A stretch of 64,000 bases of DNA from Cognatishimia sp. WU-CL00825 (GTDB lineage Bacteria; Pseudomonadota; Alphaproteobacteria; Rhodobacterales; Rhodobacteraceae). The translations under genes were made by a program, and so were the position numbers. Position 1 is the first letter of the stretch, and each line of letters begins with the position of its first letter. This document shows positions 53,932-63,051 of this stretch, piece by piece. The notes under the pieces were generated by a model that ran no database searches, had not been told where the DNA came from, and saw only the letters and a list, made by a program, of their open reading frames with translations. The stretch is taken from assembly GCF_040364665.1 (NCBI RefSeq), contig NZ_BAABWX010000004.1:182740-246739 (forward strand). Direction: 5' to 3'.

Positions 53932-56460
53932 CTAATCCGCCGTCCGCAATGTGGGGGCGGGTTTTGCCTTGAGAGGGCCAGCTGCAAAGGCGAGCCCTGC
54001 AAGCAAAGTCGCGAGAATGCCGCCCAGAACAATGGCCAGCGCGTTGCTCCAGATCACCACATAATCTGACTCCAGCACATAGTGGCTTACGGCCCAGCCC
54101 CCCAACAGTCCTGCCGCGAGCGCCACGGCACCCGCTGCGGCACCAAGCAAGGCGCTGCGCAGCGTAAAGCTGAGCAGGATGTGTCGTCGTGTTGCGCCCA
54201 GAGTTTTTAGGATGGCCGCTTCGTAGGTGCGATTGTGTTGTCCGGCAGCGGCGGCACCAATCAGGACAAGGAATCCCGTCAACAGTGTGGCCGCCGCGCC
54301 ATAAGCGGTGGCCGCCGCAATGGAGCCAAGCACTTCGGTGACGCGGTCAATGGCGTCGCGCACGCGGATCGCGGTGATATTGGGAAACATGTTGGACAGG
54401 TCGCGCAAAATCTGCGCCTCGGCAGCCTCTTGGGCATAAACCGTTGCGATGAAACTGTGGGGGGCAGCAGCAAGCGCGGCTTCGTTCATGACCAGCACAA
54501 ATCCCATGCCGGCGGTCGAGAAGTCCACGTCGCGAAAGCTGGTGATGGTGCCGGTGATGTCGCGCCCAAGAATGTTCACCGTCATCGTGTCGCCAAGGGA
54601 CAGACCGATTTCTGCGGCTTCTTCTGCGGCAAAACTGATCTGAGGCGCTCCTTTATAGTCGGCCCCCCACCACTTGCCATCCGTCAAGGTTGTGGTGTCG
54701 GGCAAATCAGCGGCATAGCTGACACCGCGGTCGCCGCGAATGACCCAATGGTCCCCCGCCGTTTCTTTGGCAGGGGCCCCGTTAATCTTGGTGATGACGC
54801 CGCGCAACATCGGGGCGTTTTCAATCCGGCTGACCGCAGGGTCGCTTTCCAGCCGTTGCAGAAACCCCGGCATTTGATCGCGCTGGATGTCGACAAAGAA
54901 ATAGCTTGGGGCCACGTCGGGCAGGTCTTGGGCGATGGCATTGCGCAAATTGCCATCAATCTGGCCAACGGCGGCCAGAACCGACAGGCCAAGCCCCAAG
55001 GACAGCACAACCGAGGTTGCGCCCTCGCGGGGGCTGGAAATTGCTGCCAAGGCCCATCGCAAGGCTGGTCTGCTCCGGGCCCGTGGGGCCCCAAATTGGG
55101 TGAGTTTGCGGATAAGCAGGCTTGCAAGGCTGAGTAAGATCAGGGCAGCAGCGATGCCGCCGGTTGTCCATAGAGTGAGGCGCACCGAGCCGGAAAAGAA
55201 GCTGGCGCTGGCCACGAGCAATGTAACAAGCGCCGCTGTAGCGATAAGAAACCGTGCCGCAGGCAGGCCTTTGGCCGCACTCATGGCGTCGCGAAATAGG
55301 GCCGCTGCGCGGACGTCTTCGGTGCGCGCCAAGGGCCATAGGGTGAAGATCAGAGCCGTGAGAAACCCGTAAACTGTGGCTTCGATCAGCGGTTGCGGAT
55401 GCAAAGATATCACGGCGGGTAAAGGCAGGGCAGCCTGGATGACCGGGGCCAACAGGATCGGTGCCAAACCTCCCAGCAGCAGCCCCAAGATAATGCCAAC
55501 AAAGCTGAGGGCACCGATTTGAATAAAATAGGTTTGAAAAATCGTGGCGCGGTCGGCTCCCAGGGACCGCAGCGTGGCGATCACATGGGTTTTGCTGGCG
55601 AGATAGGCCCGAATGGCAGCTGAGACCCCAACGCCCCCAACCGCAAGACCCGAAAGGCCGACAAGAATGAGAAATGCGCCAAGACGTTCGACAAATTGCG
55701 ATACACCGGGGGCCCCATTGCGCGAGTCACGCCAGCGCAAACCATTGTCTGCAAACAAGGATTGAGCCTCGGCCTTTGCTGCGGGCAGCGTATTGTCAGG
55801 GTTCAACAAAAGCCGGTATTGGGTTTCAAACAATGTGCCAGGTGCCAGCAGACCAGAGGCTGCCAAGTCTTGGGAGGCAACGATGGTTCTGGGACCGAGG
55901 CCAAATCCGCCCCCTGCATTGTCAGGTTCGCCAGTTAGTCGCGCGCTTAGGTAAAAGGATTGTTGCCCAAGCTGAAAAACGTCGCCAATCTGGAGCGCGA
56001 GGCGATCTGCCAGCAGTGGGTGCATAACCGCACCCGGCACGTCGTCTTTGGAGGTTAGCGCCCGGGCTAGGGTTATCGGTGGGTCAAGCGTGACCGCGCC
56101 AATCAAAGGATAGGCTGCGTCGACGGCTTTGACCTGGGTCAGGCCACGTTCTTCGCGGCCTTCGGAATTGACCACCGCCATAGAGCGAAAGTCGATGACC
56201 TCTGAGGACTGGCTGGCGTTTTGATCCATCCAAAGGCGTTCTTCGTCGGATGCGTAGCGATAGGTGAATTGCATTTCTGCGTCACCCCCCAGCAGGGTTG
56301 CACCTTGGGACTGAATGCCGGCTTCGATGCTGGATCGCACCGAGCCGATGCCGGCAATGGCGGCCACACCAAGGGCCAGGCAGGCTAAGAAAATACGAAA
56401 GCCCTTGAGGCCGCCGCGCAACTCACGTCGGGCGAATTTTGCTGCAGTTCTCAGGCTCAT
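53932..56460 (-). CDS. ybbP: FtsX-like ABC transporter permease (YbbP-type)
   Basis: 842 residues, about ten transmembrane helices, with two FtsX domains and large periplasmic regions (MacB_PCD-like, from about residue 60 and from about 500). The N-terminus FARRELRGGLKGFRIFLACLALGVAAIAGIG matches the YbbP/predicted lysophospholipase-L1 permease family. It works with YbbA, and both sit beside tesA as in E. coli. The exported substrate or extracted lipid is not known. Confidence 0.9.
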   Translation of the reverse strand: MSLRTAAKFARRELRGGLKGFRIFLACLALGVAAIAGIGSVRSSIEAGIQSQGATLLGGDAEMQFTYRYASDEERLWMDQNASQSSEVIDFRSMAVVNSEGREERGLTQVKAVDAAYPLIGAVTLDPPITLARALTSKDDVPGAVMHPLLADRLALQIGDVFQLGQQSFYLSARLTGEPDNAGGGFGLGPRTIVASQDLAASGLLAPGTLFETQYRLLLNPDNTLPAAKAEAQSLFADNGLRWRDSRNGAPGVSQFVERLGAFLILVGLSGLAVGGVGVSAAIRAYLASKTHVIATLRSLGADRATIFQTYFIQIGALSFVGIILGLLLGGLAPILLAPVIQAALPLPAVISLHPQPLIEATVYGFLTALIFTLWPLARTEDVRAAALFRDAMSAAKGLPAARFLIATAALVTLLVASASFFSGSVRLTLWTTGGIAAALILLSLASLLIRKLTQFGAPRARSRPALRWALAAISSPREGATSVVLSLGLGLSVLAAVGQIDGNLRNAIAQDLPDVAPSYFFVDIQRDQMPGFLQRLESDPAVSRIENAPMLRGVITKINGAPAKETAGDHWVIRGDRGVSYAADLPDTTTLTDGKWWGADYKGAPQISFAAEEAAEIGLSLGDTMTVNILGRDITGTITSFRDVDFSTAGMGFVLVMNEAALAAAPHSFIATVYAQEAAEAQILRDLSNMFPNITAIRVRDAIDRVTEVLGSIAAATAYGAAATLLTGFLVLIGAAAAGQHNRTYEAAILKTLGATRRHILLSFTLRSALLGAAAGAVALAAGLLGGWAVSHYVLESDYVVIWSNALAIVLGGILATLLAGLAFAAGPLKAKPAPTLRTAD

Positions 56461-57143
56461 TCTGCGGCCTTTTGCATATTTTCGATTTGGCCGTCGCGCA
56501 GCCGGATGACGCGGTCACAGCGCCGTGCCAATTCGTTTGAATGCGTGACAAGCACCAGGGTGGCACCATGGCGGTCGCGCAGCCCAAACAGCATATCCAT
56601 AATGGCCGTGCCATTGGCCCCGTCTAGGTTGCCGGTGGGCTCGTCAGCCAAAAGAATTTTGGGGCGCGGTGCCGAGGCCCGAGCCAGCGCGACACGCTGT
56701 TGCTCGCCGCCAGACATTTGCGCAGGGTAATGATCGGCGCGCTGGGCCAGACCAACGGTTTCAAGTTCTTGATAGGCACGCTCAAAGGCGTCTTTGTGGC
56801 CTGCTAATTCCAGCGGTGTCGCGACGTTTTCAAGCGCGGTCATAGTTGGGATCAGGTGAAAGCTTTGAAACACCACACCCATGTTGTCGCGTCGAAATCG
56901 GGCCAGTTGATCTTCGCTCATTGAAGTAAGGTCTTGGCCAAGGGCCGTGATCGTTCCGCCTGTTGCGTTTTCAAGCCCGCCCATCAGCATCAAGAGCGAG
57001 GATTTGCCCGATCCGGAGGGGCCAACCAGACCTAGAGTTTCCCCCTGTGGTACATCTAAGGTAATTCCGTGTAAGATTTCTATAAGTCCGGCGTTGCCTT
57101 CGAGCGCCAAACGCACATCTTTAAGAGATAGAACATTATTCAT
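56457..57143 (-). CDS. ybbA: ABC transporter ATPase (YbbA/LolD-like)
   Basis: 228 residues. Walker A VGPSGSGKSSL, signature LSGGEQQRVALARA (as MSGGEQQRV), Walker B ILLADEPTGNLDG, and the H-loop VTHSNELARR. LolD/MacB branch. ATG 57143 lies only 12 nt from the tesA start on the other strand; 11 further upstream codons are in frame but less likely. It overlaps ybbP by ATGA. Confidence 0.93.
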   Translation of the reverse strand: MNNVLSLKDVRLALEGNAGLIEILHGITLDVPQGETLGLVGPSGSGKSSLLMLMGGLENATGGTITALGQDLTSMSEDQLARFRRDNMGVVFQSFHLIPTMTALENVATPLELAGHKDAFERAYQELETVGLAQRADHYPAQMSGGEQQRVALARASAPRPKILLADEPTGNLDGANGTAIMDMLFGLRDRHGATLVLVTHSNELARRCDRVIRLRDGQIENMQKAAE

Positions 57144-57155
57144 GGAGTATGCCTG

Positions 57156-57824
57156 TTGGTAAGTCTTGCAAAGCAATATGGGGTTTGGTGGGAATTGAGC
57201 AAGGCGGCGCTGGCTGTTTTTCTGACGGTTGGCGCTGTTGCAGCCGAGCCACTCAAGGTTGTGGCCCTAGGCGATAGCCTGACGCAAGGCTATGGGTTGC
57301 AGCAAAATGCGGGCTTTGTGCCACAATTGCAAAATTGGTTGTCAGAGCAAGGTGCCGATGCGCAGCTTATCAATGCTGGTGTGTCCGGGGATACGACCGC
57401 AGGTGGTGCAGCGCGGGCAGCTTGGTCCCTAAGCCCAGACACGGACGCTATGATTTTAGCCTTGGGCGCCAATGATATGCTGCGTGGCATCGACCCTGCC
57501 GTCTCGCGGGAAAATCTGTCGCAAATTCTGCAGGTTGCTGTCGCGCAAGATGTACAGGTTTTATTGGTCGGGATGCAGGCACCGGGCAATTTTGGACAAG
57601 ATTATAAAGCGCGGTTTGACGCGATGTATCCAGAATTGGCGTTGGACTTTGGCGCGTTACATATGGAGAGCTTTTTTGAAGGTTTAGGATCACAAGATCC
57701 AGCCGAGTTACAAGCGCTGATGCAAAGCGATGGCATTCACCCCAATCAAGATGGCGTTGCGCTGATCGTGGCTGCAATTGGACCGCATGTGCTGGAGTTG
57801 CTGGCGCGGGCGGAAGCGCAGTAA
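57156..57824 (+). CDS. tesA: GDSL lipase/arylesterase TesA
   Basis: 222 residues. SGNH-hydrolase blocks: GDSLTQGYG (Ser nucleophile), GVSGDTTAGG, LALGANDMLRG, DGIHPNQDG (Asp-His). Multifunctional thioesterase/protease I/lysophospholipase in the periplasm, with a signal peptide ending AVAAEP. The start is TTG 57156 (GGAG upstream, 8-nt spacer); a TTG at 57198 gives a cleaner signal peptide but a poor ribosome binding site spacing. Divergent from ybbA, with the start codons 12 nt apart. Confidence 0.92.
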   Translation: MVSLAKQYGVWWELSKAALAVFLTVGAVAAEPLKVVALGDSLTQGYGLQQNAGFVPQLQNWLSEQGADAQLINAGVSGDTTAGGAARAAWSLSPDTDAMILALGANDMLRGIDPAVSRENLSQILQVAVAQDVQVLLVGMQAPGNFGQDYKARFDAMYPELALDFGALHMESFFEGLGSQDPAELQALMQSDGIHPNQDGVALIVAAIGPHVLELLARAEAQ

Positions 57825-57827
57825 GCT

Positions 57828-58439
57828 GTGCCGGGCCGACTGTTTCTGACAACGCCCCTGCGTGACATCGCAAGTTGGTTCGGGCGCGATCCAGTAGATG
57901 CCCCAGAAAATCCACCCCGATTGAATATGCAGCCGGGCCAACCACTGGTCTGTCTGACCCAAGACGGGTTTCAAGAGATGCGCTGGGGGATAATGCCTGT
58001 GGGGCGGGTCAATGCCCGCGGGCGGCCAGTGATGGAAACGCTGATTAATGCGCGTTCGGAAACCGTGTTTGGCAAATCAGCCTTTGCCGGGATGGGCCGC
58101 GCCGCGGTGGTGGTTGATGGTTGGTATGAGTGGACAGGCGCGGCGCGAAAGAAGACGGCTTGGCGCATATCAGGCAAGCAACCGCTGATCTTTGCTGCAA
58201 TTAGCGATATCTGGACAGCCCCCGGCGGGCTAGAAGTGCCGCAGGTTGCCACGCTGACCTGTGAACCCAATGCTGATGTCGCCCGTGTTCACCATCGTAT
58301 GGGTGTATTGCTGCGTCCCGAGGATGTGCCGTTGTGGCTAGGCGGATCTGTGGCGCAGGTCGCTGACCTGCTGAAACCATGGCCCGCGGGTTTGCTGTGC
58401 ATTGAGCCAGCGACTGATGTGGATTGGCAGGGGCCGTAA
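57828..58439 (+). CDS. SRAP (YedK/HMCES-like) protein with Pro2 in place of the catalytic Cys
   Basis: 203 residues. SRAP proteins covalently trap abasic sites in single-stranded DNA through Cys2, exposed after Met removal. Here the start reads M-P-G-R-L-F instead of M-C-G-R-F. The other active-site residues are kept: Asn74 in INARSET, Glu101 in GWYEW, His155 in VHHRM. The start is GTG 57828; the in-frame TAA just upstream prevents any longer version. Three nt after tesA. Either a diverged inactive paralogue or a variant using the N-terminal proline amine. Confidence 0.85.
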   Translation: MPGRLFLTTPLRDIASWFGRDPVDAPENPPRLNMQPGQPLVCLTQDGFQEMRWGIMPVGRVNARGRPVMETLINARSETVFGKSAFAGMGRAAVVVDGWYEWTGAARKKTAWRISGKQPLIFAAISDIWTAPGGLEVPQVATLTCEPNADVARVHHRMGVLLRPEDVPLWLGGSVAQVADLLKPWPAGLLCIEPATDVDWQGP

Positions 58440-58442
58440 GCT

Positions 58443-59627
58443 TTAGCCCAATGGATCAGAAAGCGGGCCAGCGGTTTTGGTTTCATGGCGAAAGCTGCGC
58501 GAGATAGCGATCATCAAGATCGACAGCAAAAGCATCACGGTGAAGGCCATTCTGAGCGAGGAGGCGGAGGCAATAAATCCAATGATTGGAGGTGCCAAAA
58601 GCAGGCCGCCATAACCCAGCGTTGCCACGCTTGCGATGGCCTGCGCCTGAGGAATATCCGGGTCATTTGCTGCGCGCGTGATGGCCAATGGAAAGGCGAG
58701 CGCAAAACCAAACCCCATCAAGGTGAAGCCGATTAAGGTAAACGTCGGTGTTGCAACAAACACTGCGAGGCTCACGCCTATAAAGCCGGTTATGCCACTG
58801 AACATAGTGGCTTTTGCGACGCCTAGTTTTTGAATGATCATGCCCCCAAGAAGTCGCATGATCACCATAGACGCTGAAAATAGTGCAAAGCCGATCGGGG
58901 CGAATTTCTCCTCGGACAGGGTCACTTCCAGCAGGTAAATGGCGCTCCAATCCGCCATGGTGCCTTCGCCAAATGTGGCGCAGAAACTTAGAAGGCCCGC
59001 AAAGAGAAGCGCCCCTTTAGGCAACGGGAAAAGCGCTCCGTTTGACGGGCGCGGTGGGGCCGAAACCCAAGGAACCTGCATGCCAAGCCAGCCCAGGATT
59101 GGTAAGGCGACGGCCGCCAATGTGAAATGCAGACTATAGGTCAAACCAAGTGAAATCGCGACATAGCCAGAAAAGGCACCAAGCGCCGCAGCCAGGCTCC
59201 ACATGGCATGAAAACTGGGCATCCAAGGCTTGCCGACTTTGCGTTCGACTTCGCTTGCCCAAGCATTCATTGCGACATCAAGGCCGCCCTGGGTTACGCC
59301 AAAGGTAAAGAGTGCGATGCTGAGCAACCAGATATTAGGAGCCCAAGCCAACAGCGTCAGGGTGATGCCGTTGACAAGCAACAGAGTGCGCGCGCTGACG
59401 CAAGCTCCAAAATGATCTGCGATGCGCCCGGCAATTGGGAAAGACACAATGCCCCCGCCGGCAAGCAGCAAAAGTAAAAACCCAAGCTGATCATGTGCCA
59501 AATCAAAGCGGTCGGCGATGGCGGGGATACGCGATGCCCAAATGCCGTAGAGCATGCCATTGGTCATAAAGGTGGCGACAACGGCCAGCCAGAGGCGTTT
59601 GTTTTGAGGCATGTCAGAAGAATCCAT
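58443..59627 (-). CDS. MFS transporter
   Basis: 394 residues, twelve hydrophobic helices. Typical MFS start (LWLAVVATFMTNGMLYGIWASRIPAIADRF) and the loop GRIADHFGA. Resembles the bacterial inner-membrane MFS branch around YbjJ. Substrate unknown. ATG 59627 or the ATG at 59612 could start it; neither has a clear ribosome binding site. Its stop is 3 nt from that of the SRAP gene. Confidence 0.88.
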   Translation of the reverse strand: MDSSDMPQNKRLWLAVVATFMTNGMLYGIWASRIPAIADRFDLAHDQLGFLLLLLAGGGIVSFPIAGRIADHFGACVSARTLLLVNGITLTLLAWAPNIWLLSIALFTFGVTQGGLDVAMNAWASEVERKVGKPWMPSFHAMWSLAAALGAFSGYVAISLGLTYSLHFTLAAVALPILGWLGMQVPWVSAPPRPSNGALFPLPKGALLFAGLLSFCATFGEGTMADWSAIYLLEVTLSEEKFAPIGFALFSASMVIMRLLGGMIIQKLGVAKATMFSGITGFIGVSLAVFVATPTFTLIGFTLMGFGFALAFPLAITRAANDPDIPQAQAIASVATLGYGGLLLAPPIIGFIASASSLRMAFTVMLLLSILMIAISRSFRHETKTAGPLSDPLG

Positions 59628-59708
59628 TGCAGAACAATCAAGCAGTATTGCTGATCTTCTCGTCTGGCAAATGATTTTTAATTCAGTCTATGTAAGGGGC
59701 AGATCGAC

Positions 59709-60332
59709 TTAGGGGCGTAGTGTTTTGCGGAACATTGTAAGCAAAAATTCTGTTGCCTCGTCTAGCGTATTGTCCGCACCATCCATTACCACGGTGACCT
59801 GAGTTTCAAAGTCGGCATAGTGCTGAGTGGTTGCCCAGATTGATATAAGCAGGTGCCGCGCATCGGTAGAGGCGATTTTTCCTTCGTCCATCCAGTGTTG
59901 CAGCAAGGCGGTTTTGCGGTCAAACAGCGGCTTAACGCCGGATAGAAGGTGGCCTTTCATGCGCGGGGCTCCCTGGATCATCTCGTTGGCAAACAAACGA
60001 CTTTCGCGTGGAAAAGCGCGGGTCATTTCCATTTTACGCCTGATGTAATCGCTGATCTCTTCAAGTGGGTCACCCTGTGGGTTCAACTCGTGCAGCGGGG
60101 CCAGCCAAGTGTCAATCAGACGGTTGAGCAAGGTGATATAGATGTCTTCTTTGCCATCAAAATAATAAAGAATATTGGGTTTGGACAGGCCACAAGCCTT
60201 GGCAATCTGATCCAAGGTGCTGCCACGAAACCCGTCTTTGGAAAAGACATCAAGCGCAGCATCCATAATGAGTTGGCGGTTGCGCTGCTGAATACGGCTT
60301 AGCTTTTTGGGCTTAAGAGGTGTGTCTGACAT
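59709..60332 (-). CDS. TetR family regulator, RutR-like
   Basis: 207 residues. Helix-turn-helix GFRGSTLDQIAKACGLSKPNILYYF. The C-terminal half carries WATTQHYADFETQV, which matches RutR, the uracil/thymine-responsive regulator of pyrimidine use. No rut genes are in the window. A dyad TAGAC (60366-60370) and GTCTA (60386-60390) upstream may be its binding site. Confidence 0.85.
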   Translation of the reverse strand: MSDTPLKPKKLSRIQQRNRQLIMDAALDVFSKDGFRGSTLDQIAKACGLSKPNILYYFDGKEDIYITLLNRLIDTWLAPLHELNPQGDPLEEISDYIRRKMEMTRAFPRESRLFANEMIQGAPRMKGHLLSGVKPLFDRKTALLQHWMDEGKIASTDARHLLISIWATTQHYADFETQVTVVMDGADNTLDEATEFLLTMFRKTLRP

Positions 60333-60586
60333 ATGTGATGTATTCCCCCGGTCGGACTGCCAGATTAGACTGGACGTGACGTTAGGTCTAGTTCGCTAAA
60401 GAATGCAGATGATTGATTTTCCTATATTTGTGGCGATTTTTGGCGGTTTTTGGCAAAAATTGTGGTTGTGATCTGTTAAGCTCCTCGGTGGCTTCCTCCC
60501 AGCGACGTAAACCAAGTGGCTTCAATTTTGATCGGGCTGGCCCTATATCGACTTGGATGAAGGCATCAGGCGAGAGCGGGGCGGCT

Positions 60587-61018
60587 ATGGCTGGTAAAAA
60601 ACTGACGTGTTTTGATTGTGGGCAAGTCAACCGAGTGCCCGAAGATCGTTTGGGCAAGGCTGCTTTATGCGGTGTTTGTGGGGCCAAGTTGATGGCAGGC
60701 AAAGTCACGGAAATTGATTTCGCCACGCTGCAGAAAGCAGCGCGCAATGATGATGTGCCCCTGGTGGTAGATTTTTGGGCACCTTGGTGCGGACCGTGTC
60801 GGCAAATGGCCCCGCAGTATACCCAGGCATCGGGCAAACTTGCAGGTCAGGCGAGGCTGGTCAAATTGAACACAGAAGCGCACCCGAAAGCGTCGCAAAA
60901 ATACGCCATTCGCGGCATTCCGATGCTGGCGATGTTTGCAGGCGGGCAGGAGAAGGCGCGTCAATCCGGTGCCATGCCTGCACCAGCAATCGTCAATTGG
61001 GTGATGCGGGCACTTTAG
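60587..61018 (+). CDS. trxC: Thioredoxin 2
   Basis: 143 residues. N-terminal zinc finger with CFDC and CGVC, then a thioredoxin fold with WAPWCGPCRQM. TrxC is a zinc-containing, oxidant-responsive thioredoxin. ATG 60587 fits the family start (MAGKKLTCFDC); 58 in-frame upstream codons are unconserved. It converges with the flavoprotein gene and their 3' ends overlap by 26 nt. Confidence 0.95.
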   Translation: MAGKKLTCFDCGQVNRVPEDRLGKAALCGVCGAKLMAGKVTEIDFATLQKAARNDDVPLVVDFWAPWCGPCRQMAPQYTQASGKLAGQARLVKLNTEAHPKASQKYAIRGIPMLAMFAGGQEKARQSGAMPAPAIVNWVMRAL

Positions 61019-62162
61019 CAGAGCGATTGCGCAGAAAGATCCTGGGCAGGCGCGTGATGATCTTTCGTAATATCTGAGGGTACTCAAGCTCTCCGCCAAG
61101 CAGTGCCATATAATCTTGGCGCAGGTGTCCCGAAGATTTGAGTTTTTTATAAAAAATAGGGGCAATGCGGTTTGCAAAAATCAGACTGCGCAAGCCACGT
61201 GCAATGCGCAAATTGCGGTGCAGGGGTCTGAGCGCGCGTTTATAGCGTCTGAGCGCGGTTTCCGGCGCATTATCTGTCAGGGCCTCAATCGCAGCCTGGG
61301 CCGCGAGCTGCCCAGATTTCAGCGCAAAAGCGATGCCTTCTCCGGTAATAGGGTCCACAAGACCTGCTGCATCGCCCGCCAGCAGAACGGCCCCTTTGCC
61401 TGGTGTTTTGCGAAAGTGACCAAACGGCAGAAAGTGGCCCTTGACCTTGGCACCTTCGGCGACGTTCAAATCGTTTAGGTATCGCGTCAATTGAGCTTTC
61501 ATGCCGGGGTTAAGCCGATGCAAACCGCCGATGCCAATTGTGACCGAGTGTTGTTTTGGAAACGACCATCCATAGCCCCATTTGGCGGCATCAAAGTCGA
61601 TGCGAAGCGGTTGCTTTTCCAAGGGGAGTGGGGGCAGCGGCGCTTCGATTTCAAGCGCAAAGCCAATTTCGTTGTGATCAAAGGCCTGTCCAAACAGTGT
61701 GCGGGCCACCAAACTGTTGACCCCATCGGCACCGATCAACACTTTGGCCGCCAAAGCTTGGCCGGATTTTAGCTGAACAGAGGTGGCAGTGATGTTGGCG
61801 ATTGCCTGACCTGAAAAATCTGTAGCGCCCGCAGAAAGTGCAAGCGCCTGCAGATCGGCATCGAGCCCACGCCGCATGGTTAAATGCAGAGGGGGTATAT
61901 CAGTGAGTGTACCCAGTGGCTGGCCTGCATGCCATAATGTGACATCATGTTTGGTGACTGCTTTGGCAATCTGAAAATCCGCGCCAAATATCTCGCGGTG
62001 ATATTTGCGGCTGCGTTCGGTAAACAGGCCGCCGCAAAGTTTGTCTCTGGGGAATTTGACCTTGTCGATCAATGCAACGCTATAGCCGTTTCGTGCTAGC
62101 CATGCCGCCGCGGCGCTGCCAGCGGGGCCAGAGCCAATTACGATCACATCAAACGTTTGCAT
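60993..62162 (-). CDS. Geranylgeranyl reductase family FAD-dependent oxidoreductase
   Basis: 389 residues. Dinucleotide-binding GSGPAGSAAAAWLA, KLCGGLF signature, and GDAAGLVDPITGEGIAFAL for FAD. Family members reduce isoprenoid chains (ChlP/BchP, menaquinone and archaeal lipids) or act as hydroxylases. No chlorophyll genes are nearby, so the substrate may be a quinone or isoprenoid lipid. ATG 62162. The 3' end overlaps trxC on the opposite strand. Confidence 0.85.
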   Translation of the reverse strand: MQTFDVIVIGSGPAGSAAAAWLARNGYSVALIDKVKFPRDKLCGGLFTERSRKYHREIFGADFQIAKAVTKHDVTLWHAGQPLGTLTDIPPLHLTMRRGLDADLQALALSAGATDFSGQAIANITATSVQLKSGQALAAKVLIGADGVNSLVARTLFGQAFDHNEIGFALEIEAPLPPLPLEKQPLRIDFDAAKWGYGWSFPKQHSVTIGIGGLHRLNPGMKAQLTRYLNDLNVAEGAKVKGHFLPFGHFRKTPGKGAVLLAGDAAGLVDPITGEGIAFALKSGQLAAQAAIEALTDNAPETALRRYKRALRPLHRNLRIARGLRSLIFANRIAPIFYKKLKSSGHLRQDYMALLGGELEYPQILRKIITRLPRIFLRNRSAKVPASPN

Positions 62163-62251
62163 TCTGTCCTCGGGGCTAAGCGGTCTTTCAAAAGCTCGTT
62201 TAGCAGGGTTTGTTTAAAAACCCGAGATCGAGATGACAAAAAATCAAGAGT

Positions 62252-62288
62252 CGTCCGGCTCCGAAGGAGGGACGGCCGGAGCCGGACG
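62252..62288 (-). terminator. Terminator after small membrane-protein gene
   Basis: 11-bp perfect inverted repeat (62252-62262 and 62278-62288, 15-nt loop). On the minus strand it is followed by TTGATTTTTTG. It is about 60 nt past the stop of the gene at 62349-62528. Confidence 0.7.
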
Positions 62289-62348
62289 CTCGTGTTAGGC
62301 GCACAAAGACGGCGATAATGCCCCCCGCCGCGCCTTGGGGTAACAGAA

Positions 62349-62528
62349 TTAAGAAGAGCGGTTTTGGCTGCGCGAAGAATACGCGAGCAGGGTCACCAGC
62401 GGTAAACCAAGGGAAATTAGAAAATAAGTCTGAATTGCAGCACCAACACCACCAAAGCCCAAAGTGACTTGCATGATTGCACCGATAAGGCCGAGGAAGC
62501 TGCCGAAAAGAAACATAATAATCGCCAT
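62349..62528 (-). CDS. Small two-helix membrane protein, unknown function
   Basis: 59 residues with two hydrophobic helices joined by a glycine-rich turn (TLGFGGVGAA) and a short basic tail (SSRSQNRSS). Start ATG 62528 has GGAGAG five bases upstream; an ATG four codons earlier has no ribosome binding site. No recognised family. A good terminator follows. It forms a small-gene cluster with the genes at 62656-63147. Confidence 0.65.
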   Translation of the reverse strand: MAIIMFLFGSFLGLIGAIMQVTLGFGGVGAAIQTYFLISLGLPLVTLLAYSSRSQNRSS

Positions 62529-62655
62529 AAGTCTCTCCATTTTTGGACAAAATGGCCGCTTTCTGCAGGCCGGGTGTCGATGAATTACTTATTGCACCCA
62601 ATACACCCGCGAAATTAGGCACGAATAAGGCGAGGACGCGGCCAGATCGGGGAGA

Positions 62656-63051
62656 TTACCTATCCGTGTGTCTAGATTTGAAGATATATGTGCCGAGTAA
62701 ATGATGGGTTAAGAGCGACAGCAGTAGGGCAAGTGCCGCAGGCACCGCGATCCAGCCAAAATACCAAAGGCGTCCAGCCAAAACATCCTCTGCATATGAG
62801 GCTGCAAATTGGGTTCGGCCATATTTGGCAACAATCATGGCAGCAAGGCTTGCGATAGCTGCCCCCCAAACGATCGCTCTGCTTGGGATGACGCTGCGCA
62901 GTATTAAAGCAGCCGCCAAACCTAAGGGCACGCCAATCAACAACGTTTGCTGGCTCCACCAAGGATGGGCACCCAATGACTCCGATAGATCAAACTGATA
63001 TGCTAACGCAGCCAGCGCGCTTATCAGCATCCCCGTTAAAATGAGTGCCAT
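62656..63051 (-). CDS. Four-helix membrane protein of unknown function
   Basis: 131 residues with four hydrophobic helices (about 3-19, 36-52, 61-75 and 97-118) and a basic C-terminus. It starts one base before the stop of the small gene at 63052, so the pair is translationally coupled. No family recognised. Confidence 0.68.
   Translation of the reverse strand: MALILTGMLISALAALAYQFDLSESLGAHPWWSQQTLLIGVPLGLAAALILRSVIPSRAIVWGAAIASLAAMIVAKYGRTQFAASYAEDVLAGRLWYFGWIAVPAALALLLSLLTHHLLGTYIFKSRHTDR

Noticed and set aside
60413..60586. N-terminal extension of trxC
   Set aside because: 58 extra codons lack conservation with TrxC; the ATG at 60587 matches the family start.
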